From the NCBI GenBank assembly GCA_007126675.1, contig SLAU01000321.1, forward strand, positions 1-15,121: 15,121 nt of DNA, read 5' to 3'. The position numbers and the translations under genes are program-made. Below the pieces are notes generated by a model that did no database searches, was not told where the DNA came from, and saw nothing but the letters and a program-made list of their open reading frames with translations. Shown piece after piece: positions 7,193-14,115 of the stretch (position 1 is the first letter of the stretch; every line of letters begins with the position of its first letter). The DNA is from Balneolaceae bacterium. Lineage in GTDB: Bacteria > Bacteroidota > Rhodothermia > Balneolales > Balneolaceae.

Positions 7193-7747
7193 ATGTCACG
7201 AATAGGCAAATATCCGGTACCTTTAGCTGATAACATCGAGTTCACGATTGATGCTGACAATGTTGTAACGGTTAAAGGTGAAAAAGGAACCGGCACAATC
7301 AGAATACACCCCGACATTATTGTTGAAAAAGGGGATGCTGAAGTACTGGTTAAAAGAAAGGATGACAGCAAAGAGCAGAAGTCATTGCACGGGTTGTATC
7401 GTTCATTAATCAACAACCTTGTACACGGAGTTGTTGAAGGATATACCAAAAAGCTCGAAATCATCGGGGTTGGTTATCGTGCAGCATTTAATAATGGAGT
7501 ATTAGAGCTGAACCTTGGCTTCTCACATCCAATTTACTTTGTGCCGCCACCTGGAATTGATATCGAGATCGATACCAAAACCAGTAAAAACCCAATGATT
7601 ATCATTACCGGTGTGAATAAAGAACTGGTTGGACAGGTAGCAGCCAAAATCAGGTCGCTCAGAAAACCAGAGCCGTATAAAGGAAAGGGAATTCGGTACC
7701 ATGGCGAATATGTACGCCGTAAAGCCGGTAAATCTGCAGCTAAATAA
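7193..7747 (+). CDS. rplF: 50S ribosomal protein L6
   Basis: L6 is a two-domain protein near the sarcin-ricin loop, at the binding site of translational GTPases. At 184 residues it is slightly above the 177 of E. coli. It begins MSRIGKYPVPL. The first domain runs to about residue 82 (HGLYRSLINNLVHGV). The second includes KLEIIGVGYRAAF and the C-terminal signature RSLRKPEPYKGKGIRY (154-169). A short Lys/Ala-rich tail follows. The gene is followed by rplR after 19 bases. Confidence 0.99.
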   Translation: MSRIGKYPVPLADNIEFTIDADNVVTVKGEKGTGTIRIHPDIIVEKGDAEVLVKRKDDSKEQKSLHGLYRSLINNLVHGVVEGYTKKLEIIGVGYRAAFNNGVLELNLGFSHPIYFVPPPGIDIEIDTKTSKNPMIIITGVNKELVGQVAAKIRSLRKPEPYKGKGIRYHGEYVRRKAGKSAAK

Positions 7748-7766
7748 TTTATAAGAGCATAAACAG

Positions 7767-8135
7767 ATGAAAAAGAATAAACAAAAAGCAGAACGCAGAA
7801 ATAAGATCCGAAGAAGGATCAGGTCCACGATCCAGGGTACTTCTGATCGTCCGAGATTAAGTATTTTTAAAAGCAGTAAACATATTTATCTGCAATTGAT
7901 CAACGATCGTGAGAATGTGACAATCACAACAGTGTCTACAAAGACACCGGATCTTCAAAAAGAATTGAAAGATAAAAAACCGGTTGAAGCAGCAGCTGTT
8001 GTAGGTGAAGCACTTGCAAAGCAAGCATCAGATCAGGGAATTAACAAAGTTGTATTCGATAGAAGCGGATACAAATATCATGGAATCGTAAAAGCCGCAG
8101 CGGATGGTGCGCGCGAAGGTGGATTAGACTTTTAA
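7767..8135 (+). CDS. rplR: 50S ribosomal protein L18
   Basis: L18 binds 5S rRNA together with L5 in the central protuberance. The 122-residue protein has a very basic N-terminus (MKKNKQKAERRNKIRRRIRS), then RPRLSIFKSSKHIYLQLIND, a VVGEALAKQA helix, and the conserved C-terminus VVFDRSGYKYHGIVKAAADG followed by REGGLDF. These match the family over its full length. The neighbours rplF and rpsE are in the standard order. Confidence 0.99.
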   Translation: MKKNKQKAERRNKIRRRIRSTIQGTSDRPRLSIFKSSKHIYLQLINDRENVTITTVSTKTPDLQKELKDKKPVEAAAVVGEALAKQASDQGINKVVFDRSGYKYHGIVKAAADGAREGGLDF

Positions 8136-8149
8136 AAACAAATTATATC

Positions 8150-8674
8150 ATGCCTAAAATCAGAAGAAAACATAACATTCCGGCAGCCAATTTAAATCTC
8201 GAAGAAAAACTGGTTCATATTAACCGGGTTTCTAAAGTAGTTAAAGGCGGACGCCGTTTTAGTTTTAACGCTATTGTGGTTGTTGGTAATGGCGAAGGAG
8301 TAGTAGGCCACGGCCTTGGAAAGGCAAATGAAGTTGCAGATGCAATTCAAAAAGGATTCGACAATGCAAAAAAGAATCTGATCAAAGTACCTTTAACTCA
8401 AAGCGGATCCATTCATCATCCAATAGTTGGCAAAGCCGGAGCCGGAAAAGTTTTATTACGACCGGCCGCTGAAGGTACAGGTGTAATTGCAGGTGGTGCA
8501 GTTAAATCTCTGCTTGATGTTGCAGGTGTTAAGAATATTCTTTCAAAATCACTTGGTTCATCAAACCCGCACAACATGGTAAAAGCTGCTTATGAAGCAC
8601 TGAAACAGTTGACAGATCCGGTAGAAGTTGCACAGCGCAGAGGCGTTAGTGTAAGCAAAGTATTTGAAGGGTAA
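8150..8674 (+). CDS. rpsE: 30S ribosomal protein S5
   Basis: S5 lies at the mRNA entry channel and affects decoding accuracy. The 174 residues show the N-terminal double-stranded-RNA-binding-like domain (LVHINRVSKVVKGGRRFSFN at 21-40, then VVVGNGEGVVGHGLGKANEV). The C-terminal domain has RPAAEGTGVIAGGAVKSLLD (104-123) and SLGSSNPHNMVKAAYEAL. Immediately downstream one expects rpmD (L30) in most bacteria. Here only 24 bases separate the stop from rplO, so rpmD is missing at this position. Confidence 0.99.
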   Translation: MPKIRRKHNIPAANLNLEEKLVHINRVSKVVKGGRRFSFNAIVVVGNGEGVVGHGLGKANEVADAIQKGFDNAKKNLIKVPLTQSGSIHHPIVGKAGAGKVLLRPAAEGTGVIAGGAVKSLLDVAGVKNILSKSLGSSNPHNMVKAAYEALKQLTDPVEVAQRRGVSVSKVFEG

Positions 8675-8698
8675 TAAATATTATAACCAACGATTATT

Positions 8699-9148
8699 AT
8701 GAAATTACATGAATTAAAAGCACCAGCAGGCAGAAAATCCCGCAAAAGAGTGGGACGAGGACAGGGTTCTGGCCGGGGTGAGCAATCCGGAAGAGGACAT
8801 AACGGTCAATTATCCAGAAGTGGCGGAAAGGTGAAGGCAGGATTTGAAGGCGGGCAGATGCCGCTTCAAAGAAGAATTCCAAAGTTTGGATTTACAAATC
8901 CTTTCAGAACTGAATACCAGGCACTAAACCTCGAAAAAGTACAGAACTTTATCGAGGCCGGTAAATTAACCGATACTATTACAATTCAGGATATTGTTGA
9001 TGCAGGACTTGCAGACGACAAGGATCTTGTAAAGCTGCTTGGAACCGGCGAATTGACTCAGAAGATCTCAATTGAGGTACATGCTGTAAGCAAATCAGCC
9101 AAAGAAAAAGTTGAGTCAGCCGGCGGATCATTAACACTGATTAAATAA
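8699..9148 (+). CDS. rplO: 50S ribosomal protein L15
   Basis: L15 is a late-assembly large-subunit protein with a long glycine-rich N-terminal arm. The length is 149 residues. The arm is clear: MKLHELKAPAGRKSRKRVGR and GQGSGRGEQSGRGHNGQ (21-37), followed by GFEGGQMPLQRRIPKFGFTN (48-67). The globular C-terminal domain carries LNLEKVQNF and the alternating VHAVSKSAKEKVESAGG segment. It follows rpsE directly without an intervening rpmD. The 32-base gap to secY is the longest intergenic gap within the cluster. Confidence 0.99.
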   Translation: MKLHELKAPAGRKSRKRVGRGQGSGRGEQSGRGHNGQLSRSGGKVKAGFEGGQMPLQRRIPKFGFTNPFRTEYQALNLEKVQNFIEAGKLTDTITIQDIVDAGLADDKDLVKLLGTGELTQKISIEVHAVSKSAKEKVESAGGSLTLIK

Positions 9149-9180
9149 TCATCTCAAAGATATTCAGTCCATAATACCTG

Positions 9181-10488
9181 ATGAGTATAATAGAAAATTT
9201 CAGAAATATATTTAAAATCGAAGACCTCAGGAACCGGATACTTTATGTAGTTGGTGTTTTGATGGTTTATAGAATAGGTGCCTATGTAACCATGCCGGGT
9301 GTTGATGCAAGTATGCTCACCGCCGAAACCGGTGATGCCTCAAGCCTTATGGGTCTTTTTGACCTTTTTGTTGGCGGGGCATTTTCAAGGGCCGGAGTTT
9401 TTGCATTAGGTATTATGCCGTATATAACCGCTGCAATTATCATTCAGTTGATGGGTGCAGCTGTTCCTTATTTCCAGAAGCTGCAACGCGAAGGTGAAGA
9501 AGGGCGAAGAAAAATAAATCGTCTAACGCGTTACGGAACTGTAGGTATTACTGCTGTTCAGGCTATCGGATTTGGAATTAACCTTTTAGCGACTTCACCA
9601 AATGCTATTGTTGTAAGTACACCAGCATTTATTTTTACAGCTATTGTAGTATTGACAGCAGGTACCACATTTGTGATGTGGCTGGGTGAACGAATTACGG
9701 ATCGCGGGATTGGAAACGGTATTTCAATTCTGATTATGATCGGTATTATTGCTGCGCTGCCAACAGCGTTAATTAATGAGATCTCGGTTACAAACAATGC
9801 GATCATTATGATTGTGGAACTAGCCGGATTGATTCTTGTTATTGCATCATGTGTGCTGTTAACCCAGGGAACAAGAAAAGTACCGGTGCAGTATGCAAAG
9901 CGTGTGGTGGGCCGAAAAGTTTATGGAGGTACAACACAGTATCTGCCGTTGCGGGTTAATGCTGCTGGTGTTATGCCGATTATTTTTGCGCAGTCAATCA
10001 TGTTTATCCCAAGCACGATCGGAACCTTTTTCCCCGAGAACGAAACAGTCCAGTTCTTAACAATGTGGTCGGCCGATTTCACGGGTTTAACCTATTCGGT
10101 TGTTTTCTTTATTATCTGTGTGTTTTTCACATTTTTCTATACAGCTATTGCTGTTAACCCGAAGGAGATGGCAGATACCATGAAGCGCCAGGGTGGGTTT
10201 ATACCCGGTGTGCGACCAGGTAAGCAAACCGTAGAGTTTATTGATAATATTTTGACAAAAATTACGCTGCCGGGATCTCTGTTCCTGTCATTCGTAGCTA
10301 TTTTACCTGCAATTATTGCAAGGATGGGGGTTACTCCTGGCTTTGCATTGTTCTACGGTGGAACAAGTTTGTTGATTATTGTGGGTGTGGCACTGGATAC
10401 CCTCCAGCAAATAGAAAGCCACCTGATGATGCGTCATTACGATGGATTTATGAAAACCGGTAAGATCAAAGGTCGCAGACGCATGTAA
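9181..10488 (+). CDS. secY: Protein translocase channel subunit SecY
   Basis: SecY is the inner-membrane pore that exports unfolded proteins with SecE, SecG and the SecA motor. The 435 residues fit the family. About ten membrane segments can be seen, roughly at 18-38, 72-93, 115-135, 148-168, 179-199, 207-227, 258-280, 303-325, 366-386 and 388-408. The plug region lies around 52-70. Conserved cytoplasmic loops include RGIGNGISILI (175-185), RKVPVQYAKR (232-241), and FIPGVRPGKQT (340-350), in which Arg345 aligns with the E. coli arginine required for SecA-driven transport. Its stop overlaps the map start by one base (TAATG). Confidence 0.99.
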   Translation: MSIIENFRNIFKIEDLRNRILYVVGVLMVYRIGAYVTMPGVDASMLTAETGDASSLMGLFDLFVGGAFSRAGVFALGIMPYITAAIIIQLMGAAVPYFQKLQREGEEGRRKINRLTRYGTVGITAVQAIGFGINLLATSPNAIVVSTPAFIFTAIVVLTAGTTFVMWLGERITDRGIGNGISILIMIGIIAALPTALINEISVTNNAIIMIVELAGLILVIASCVLLTQGTRKVPVQYAKRVVGRKVYGGTTQYLPLRVNAAGVMPIIFAQSIMFIPSTIGTFFPENETVQFLTMWSADFTGLTYSVVFFIICVFFTFFYTAIAVNPKEMADTMKRQGGFIPGVRPGKQTVEFIDNILTKITLPGSLFLSFVAILPAIIARMGVTPGFALFYGGTSLLIIVGVALDTLQQIESHLMMRHYDGFMKTGKIKGRRRM

Positions 10489-11291
10489 TGGTGTATCTGA
10501 AGAGTGAGTCTGAGATCGAAAAAATGCGTGAAGCTGCACAGCTGGTTTCACGTACACTGGCAGAAGTTGCGAAGGAACTAAAGCCGGGTGTTCAGACAGG
10601 TAAGCTCGACAGAATTGCAGAGGAGTTTATTGTAAAAAACAATGGCCGCCCGGCATTTAAAGGGTATGGAAGTCGATCTAATCCATTCCCTGCCACATTG
10701 TGTATTTCTGTAAATGATGAAGTTGTACATGGAATTCCGGGCACAAGAGTTTTGAATGAAGGTGATATAGTTTCAGTTGATTGCGGAGTTGAAAAAGATG
10801 GATTTTTTGGAGACCACGCATTCACATTTATCGCCGGCGACACAGATGAGGAAACAAAGCAGTTATTACGCGTTACTCTCAGGTCGCTTTATAAAGGAAT
10901 TGATCAAGCTGTGCATGGCAACAAAGTTGGTGACATAAGTCATGCCGTACAGTCGTACTGTGAAAAATTTGATTATGGTGTTGTAAGAGATCTTGTTGGC
11001 CATGGAATTGGCCGAAGCATGCATGAAGATCCTTCGATACCAAATTTTGGAAAACCGGGAAGGGGACCAAGATTAAGAACCGGAATGGGACTTGCAATCG
11101 AGCCTATGATAACAATGGGAGATTGGCGGGTTAAAACCGAAAAAGACGGCTGGACAATAAAAACAGCCGATGGAAGTATGTCAGCTCACTACGAACACGA
11201 TGTAATTGTTCGCGAAGGAGAGGCTGAAATTCTCAGTACTTTTGATTATATTGCTGAGATCACTAAAAATGAAATTTTAGAAACGTATTAA
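10488..11291 (+). CDS. map: Methionine aminopeptidase, type I
   Basis: This enzyme removes the initiator methionine from nascent proteins and uses two metal ions. The 267-residue protein has the pita-bread fold signatures. The five metal ligands by alignment with E. coli are Asp98 (VDCG), Asp109 (FGDHAF), His172 (GHGIG), Glu205 (IEPM) and Glu236 (YEHDV), and His81 (VHGIP) matches the catalytic histidine. No N-terminal zinc-finger extension is present, so it is a type Ia-like form. Its ATG overlaps the secY stop. A position between secY and infA is common in many bacteria, though adk, which often sits beside it, is absent here. Confidence 0.98.
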   Translation: MVYLKSESEIEKMREAAQLVSRTLAEVAKELKPGVQTGKLDRIAEEFIVKNNGRPAFKGYGSRSNPFPATLCISVNDEVVHGIPGTRVLNEGDIVSVDCGVEKDGFFGDHAFTFIAGDTDEETKQLLRVTLRSLYKGIDQAVHGNKVGDISHAVQSYCEKFDYGVVRDLVGHGIGRSMHEDPSIPNFGKPGRGPRLRTGMGLAIEPMITMGDWRVKTEKDGWTIKTADGSMSAHYEHDVIVREGEAEILSTFDYIAEITKNEILETY

Positions 11292-11297
11292 TGCATT

Positions 11298-11516
11298 ATG
11301 GCTAAACAAGAGCCGATAAAGCAAGACGGAAAAATTTTAGAAGCATTACCAAATGCTCAATTTAAAGTTGAATTGGACAACGGGCACGAAATTTTAGCTC
11401 ATGTTTCCGGTAAGATGAGAATGTATTACATCAAAATTTTACCAGGTGACAGAGTTCAGGTTGAAATGTCTCCGTATGATTTAACTAAAGGCAGAATAAC
11501 TTACAGATATAAGTAA
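11298..11516 (+). CDS. infA: Translation initiation factor IF-1
   Basis: IF-1 is an OB-fold protein that occupies the ribosomal A site during initiation. The 72 residues are exactly the usual length. The protein begins MAKQEPIKQDGKILEALPNA, continues with FKVELDNGHEILAHVSGKMR (22-41), and ends with ILPGDRVQVEMSPYDLTKGR followed by ITYRYK. The start lies six bases after the map stop with no evident Shine-Dalgarno sequence. The infA-rpmJ-rpsM order is the standard junction between the spc and alpha blocks. Confidence 0.99.
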   Translation: MAKQEPIKQDGKILEALPNAQFKVELDNGHEILAHVSGKMRMYYIKILPGDRVQVEMSPYDLTKGRITYRYK

Positions 11517-11534
11517 TCAAAAAAGGTATTACCG

Positions 11535-11651
11535 ATGAAAACTAAATCATCAGTTAAAAAAAGAAGTTCAGACGACAAAATTGTCCGACGTAAGGGACGT
11601 GTATACGTAATTAACAAAAAGAATCCTCGTCATAAACAAAGACAAGGGTAA
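11535..11651 (+). CDS. rpmJ: 50S ribosomal protein L36, zinc-free form
   Basis: This 38-residue protein reads MKTKSSVKKRSSDDKIVRRK followed by GRVYVINKKNPRHKQRQG, which is unmistakably L36, the smallest large-subunit protein. The classical form holds a zinc ion with three cysteines and a histidine. Here all three cysteines are replaced (Ser, Asp and Asn at the matching places) and only the histidine of NPRHKQRQG remains, so zinc binding is very unlikely. The ATG is at 11535, 18 bases after infA, and the TAA at 11649-11651. The gene is short but sits exactly where rpmJ is expected. Confidence 0.97.
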   Translation: MKTKSSVKKRSSDDKIVRRKGRVYVINKKNPRHKQRQG

Positions 11652-11666
11652 AATAGGAATATATTT

Positions 11667-12044
11667 ATGGCAAGAATTGCTGGAGTTGATTTACCGAAAC
11701 AGAAAAGAGGCATTATTAGCCTGACATATATTTTTGGCATTGGGAAAACCACAGCCAAAAAAATCCTTGATGATGCTGGAATCGATCACAACATCAAAGT
11801 AGCCGACTGGAATGAAGAACAGGTTGCTGCGCTGAGAAAAGTGATTGAAAATGACCTCAAAGTAGAGGGTGCACTCAGAACTGAAGTTAATGCAAACATC
11901 CGCCGGTTAATTGAAACCGGAAGTTATCGCGGAGTACGCCACAGAAAAGGACTGCCTGTAAGAGGCCAGCGTACCCAAACAAATGCTAGAACACGTAAAG
12001 GCAAGCGAAGAACTGTAGCCGGTAAAAAGATGGCTAAAAAATAA
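11667..12044 (+). CDS. rpsM: 30S ribosomal protein S13
   Basis: S13 is a head protein that contacts L5 and the P-site tRNA. Its 125 residues start with MARIAGVDLPKQKRGIISLT. The helix-two-turn-helix-like GIGKTTAKKIL is at 24-34, the conserved YRGVRHRKGLPVRGQRTQTN at 87-106, and the basic tail TRKGKRR then KKMAKK reaches toward the decoding region. Only 15 bases separate it from rpmJ, so the S4-binding pseudoknot leader that controls the alpha operon in E. coli has no room between the genes. Confidence 0.99.
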   Translation: MARIAGVDLPKQKRGIISLTYIFGIGKTTAKKILDDAGIDHNIKVADWNEEQVAALRKVIENDLKVEGALRTEVNANIRRLIETGSYRGVRHRKGLPVRGQRTQTNARTRKGKRRTVAGKKMAKK

Positions 12045-12061
12045 TATAACTGAATTTTAAA

Positions 12062-12472
12062 ATGGCAAAACGACCCAAAAAAGGTGCCGATAAGTCGGCA
12101 AGAAGAAAAAAAAGAAAGCAGGTTACCGACCCGAACGGAATGGCTTTTATAAAAGCATCATTCAATAACGTTCTTGTTAGTATTACAGATGCTAACGGAA
12201 ACGTACTTTCATGGTCATCATCCGGAAGAGAAGGATTTAAGGGATCAAGAAAGAATACTCCTTATGCCGCTCAGGTAAGTGCAGAAACTGCTGCAACTAC
12301 GGCATATGAGATGGGGCTGCGTAAAGTTGAAGTATTTGTAAAAGGTCCCGGGTCAGGCAGGGAGTCTGCAATACGTGCGCTGGCAACAAGTGGTCTCGAG
12401 GTTACTTCGATCAAAGATCGTACTCCAATACCGCACAACGGATGCCGTCCTCCCAAAAGAAGAAGAGTATAA
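12062..12472 (+). CDS. rpsK: 30S ribosomal protein S11
   Basis: S11 forms part of the platform of the small subunit near the E site. The 136 residues carry a basic N-terminal arm (about 1-21). The core has FNNVLVSITDANGNVLSWSS (34-53), SGREGFKGSRKNTPYAAQ, VFVKGPGSGRESAIRAL (91-107), and the end DRTPIPHNGCRPPKRRRV. The HNG motif near the C-terminus is the site where some bacteria form isoaspartate. It follows the standard rpsM-rpsK-rpsD order. Confidence 0.99.
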   Translation: MAKRPKKGADKSARRKKRKQVTDPNGMAFIKASFNNVLVSITDANGNVLSWSSSGREGFKGSRKNTPYAAQVSAETAATTAYEMGLRKVEVFVKGPGSGRESAIRALATSGLEVTSIKDRTPIPHNGCRPPKRRRV

Positions 12473-12490
12473 TTATTAAAGTAGAATAAA

Positions 12491-13096
12491 ATGGCAAGAT
12501 ACAGAGGTCCTAAACAGAAAGTAGCACGACGATTTAAAGAGCCCATTTTTGGCCCAAGCAGTGCACTTGAAAGAAAACCATATGGCCCTGGTCAGCATGG
12601 CAGAAGCCGATATACCAGGAAGTCAGAGTATGCAATTCAGTTAGATGAAAAGCAGAAAGCAAAATATACCTATGGCCTCCTAGAGCGTCAGTTTCGTAAT
12701 CTTTACAAAACTGCAACCGCACGAAAGGGTGTTACAGGTGAAGTATTTCTACAGTTACTTGAGTCACGACTCGATAATGTAGTATACAGAATGGGTTTTG
12801 CAAGAACCAGAAGGCAGGCAAGGCAATTGGTTTCACATCGTCATATAGTTGTGAATGGTCAGATTGTTAATATTCCATCATTCAGTGTTAGCCCCGGAGA
12901 TGTAATTACTATCCGTCCAAAATCAAAAAATCTGGAGTTGATTGAAGATTCACTTAACAGCAGCTCACCGGGCAGATACAAATGGCTTGAGGTTGACAAA
13001 AAGTCGAAAACAGGTAAATATCTGAATGACCCATTACGGGACGAAATTCCTGAAAATATCAATGTTCAGCTGATCATTGAGCTTTACTCGAAATAA
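12491..13096 (+). CDS. rpsD: 30S ribosomal protein S4, cysteine-free form
   Basis: S4 is a primary assembly protein that binds the 5' domain of 16S rRNA and lines the mRNA entry channel. The 201 residues include KPYGPGQHGRSR (29-40), SEYAIQLDEKQKAKYTYGLL (45-64), and the S4 RNA-binding domain from about 91 (SRLDNVVYRMGFARTRRQAR, then SHRHIVVNGQ). The N-terminal zinc-binding cysteines found in some S4 proteins are absent; there is no cysteine anywhere in the protein. This form is typical of Bacteroidota. The gene lies between rpsK and rpoA as in the alpha operon. Confidence 0.99.
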   Translation: MARYRGPKQKVARRFKEPIFGPSSALERKPYGPGQHGRSRYTRKSEYAIQLDEKQKAKYTYGLLERQFRNLYKTATARKGVTGEVFLQLLESRLDNVVYRMGFARTRRQARQLVSHRHIVVNGQIVNIPSFSVSPGDVITIRPKSKNLELIEDSLNSSSPGRYKWLEVDKKSKTGKYLNDPLRDEIPENINVQLIIELYSK

Positions 13097-13123
13097 TTTA
13101 TAAAAGTTAAAAGAAATTCAATC

Positions 13124-14101
13124 ATGAATAGCTATAGTTTGCAAATGCCCGAAATTCTTGAGGTAGCTGAAGATTCAGATAGCTTCGGAACATTTATTTT
13201 GCAACCTCTTGAAAGAGGTTTCGGAGTTACAATCGGTAACTCATTTAGAAGAGTGCTGCTCTCATCGTTGCCCGGGCTGGCAATTACAGCAGTGAAAATA
13301 AACGGGGTTGACCATGAGTACTCCAGCATCGAAGGTGTTAAAGAAGATGTTTACGAAATCATTCTGAACCTGAAGCAGGTACGCTTTAAGCAGGTTGAAC
13401 AAAGCGGTGGTGTAATTAATCTTACTAAAGAAGGCGAAGGATTATTAACAGCCAAAGATATAGATGATGCAACTGCCGATTTCGATGTTCTGAATCCGGA
13501 ACTTCTGATTGCAACTCTTTCTGATGGTGTTCAGGTTGATATGGAGCTTCGTATTGGCCGCGGAAGAGGTTATGTACCTGCAGAAGAAATGGCATCTGAC
13601 TACGAAGACGATGTAAATCTGTTGCCGATTGATGCAATCTTTACACCTATAAAATCAGTGCAGTTCGATGTTGAGAATGTTCGTGTTGGCCAAAGAACAG
13701 ACTATGAAAAATTGGTAATGAACGTTACTACTGATGGTTCATTAAATGCAAAAGAAGCACTGACTATTTCAGGTAAAATTCTTAAAGAGCATATTGAGAA
13801 ATTTATTACCGAAAAAATTGAAGAGCCATTTACCCAGGAAGAGGAAGAGGTAGATGCTGAAAAACAAAGAATAGCAGGACTACTTAAAACAAGTATTGAA
13901 GACCTGAATCTTAGCGTAAGGGCTTATAACTGCCTGAAATCAGCAAATATCAATACTATTGGCGAGTTGGTTTCGCGCGACGAACAAGACCTGCTGAAAT
14001 TCAGAAACTTTGGTAAGAAATCTCTTTCTGAATTGGTAGAAGTAATTGAAGAAAAGAATCTTGAGTTTGGAATGGATGTTTCCAAATTCCTTGATAAATA
14101 A
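13124..14101 (+). CDS. rpoA: DNA-directed RNA polymerase subunit alpha
   Basis: Alpha dimerizes to start RNA polymerase assembly and contacts promoter DNA and activators. The 325 residues divide into an N-terminal domain (to about 232, with RGFGVTIGNSFRRVLLSSLP at 31-50), a linker rich in glutamate (about 233-247), and a C-terminal domain (about 250-320). In the latter, LNLSVRAYNCLKSANINTIG (261-280) and NFGKKSLSEL (295-304) match the helix-hairpin-helix DNA-binding part. Arg266 aligns with E. coli Arg265, which contacts UP-element DNA. The protein is therefore complete and should be able to read UP elements. It lies 14 bases before rplQ. Confidence 0.99.
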   Translation: MNSYSLQMPEILEVAEDSDSFGTFILQPLERGFGVTIGNSFRRVLLSSLPGLAITAVKINGVDHEYSSIEGVKEDVYEIILNLKQVRFKQVEQSGGVINLTKEGEGLLTAKDIDDATADFDVLNPELLIATLSDGVQVDMELRIGRGRGYVPAEEMASDYEDDVNLLPIDAIFTPIKSVQFDVENVRVGQRTDYEKLVMNVTTDGSLNAKEALTISGKILKEHIEKFITEKIEEPFTQEEEEVDAEKQRIAGLLKTSIEDLNLSVRAYNCLKSANINTIGELVSRDEQDLLKFRNFGKKSLSELVEVIEEKNLEFGMDVSKFLDK

Positions 14102-14115
14102 GAGGATTATTACAA

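Noticed and set aside
11291..11305. A four-codon frame (Met-His-Tyr-Gly) whose ATG overlaps the map stop and which ends inside infA.
   Set aside because: It is too short to call, has no ribosome-binding sequence, and can arise by chance from the TAATG overlap; it is at most a curiosity in the infA initiation region.
13203..13220. A perfect hairpin AACCTCT-TGAA-AGAGGTT near the start of rpoA.
   Set aside because: It lies in conserved coding sequence (QPLERGF), has only a 7-bp stem and no T-run, so there is no reason to call a regulatory site without conservation data.
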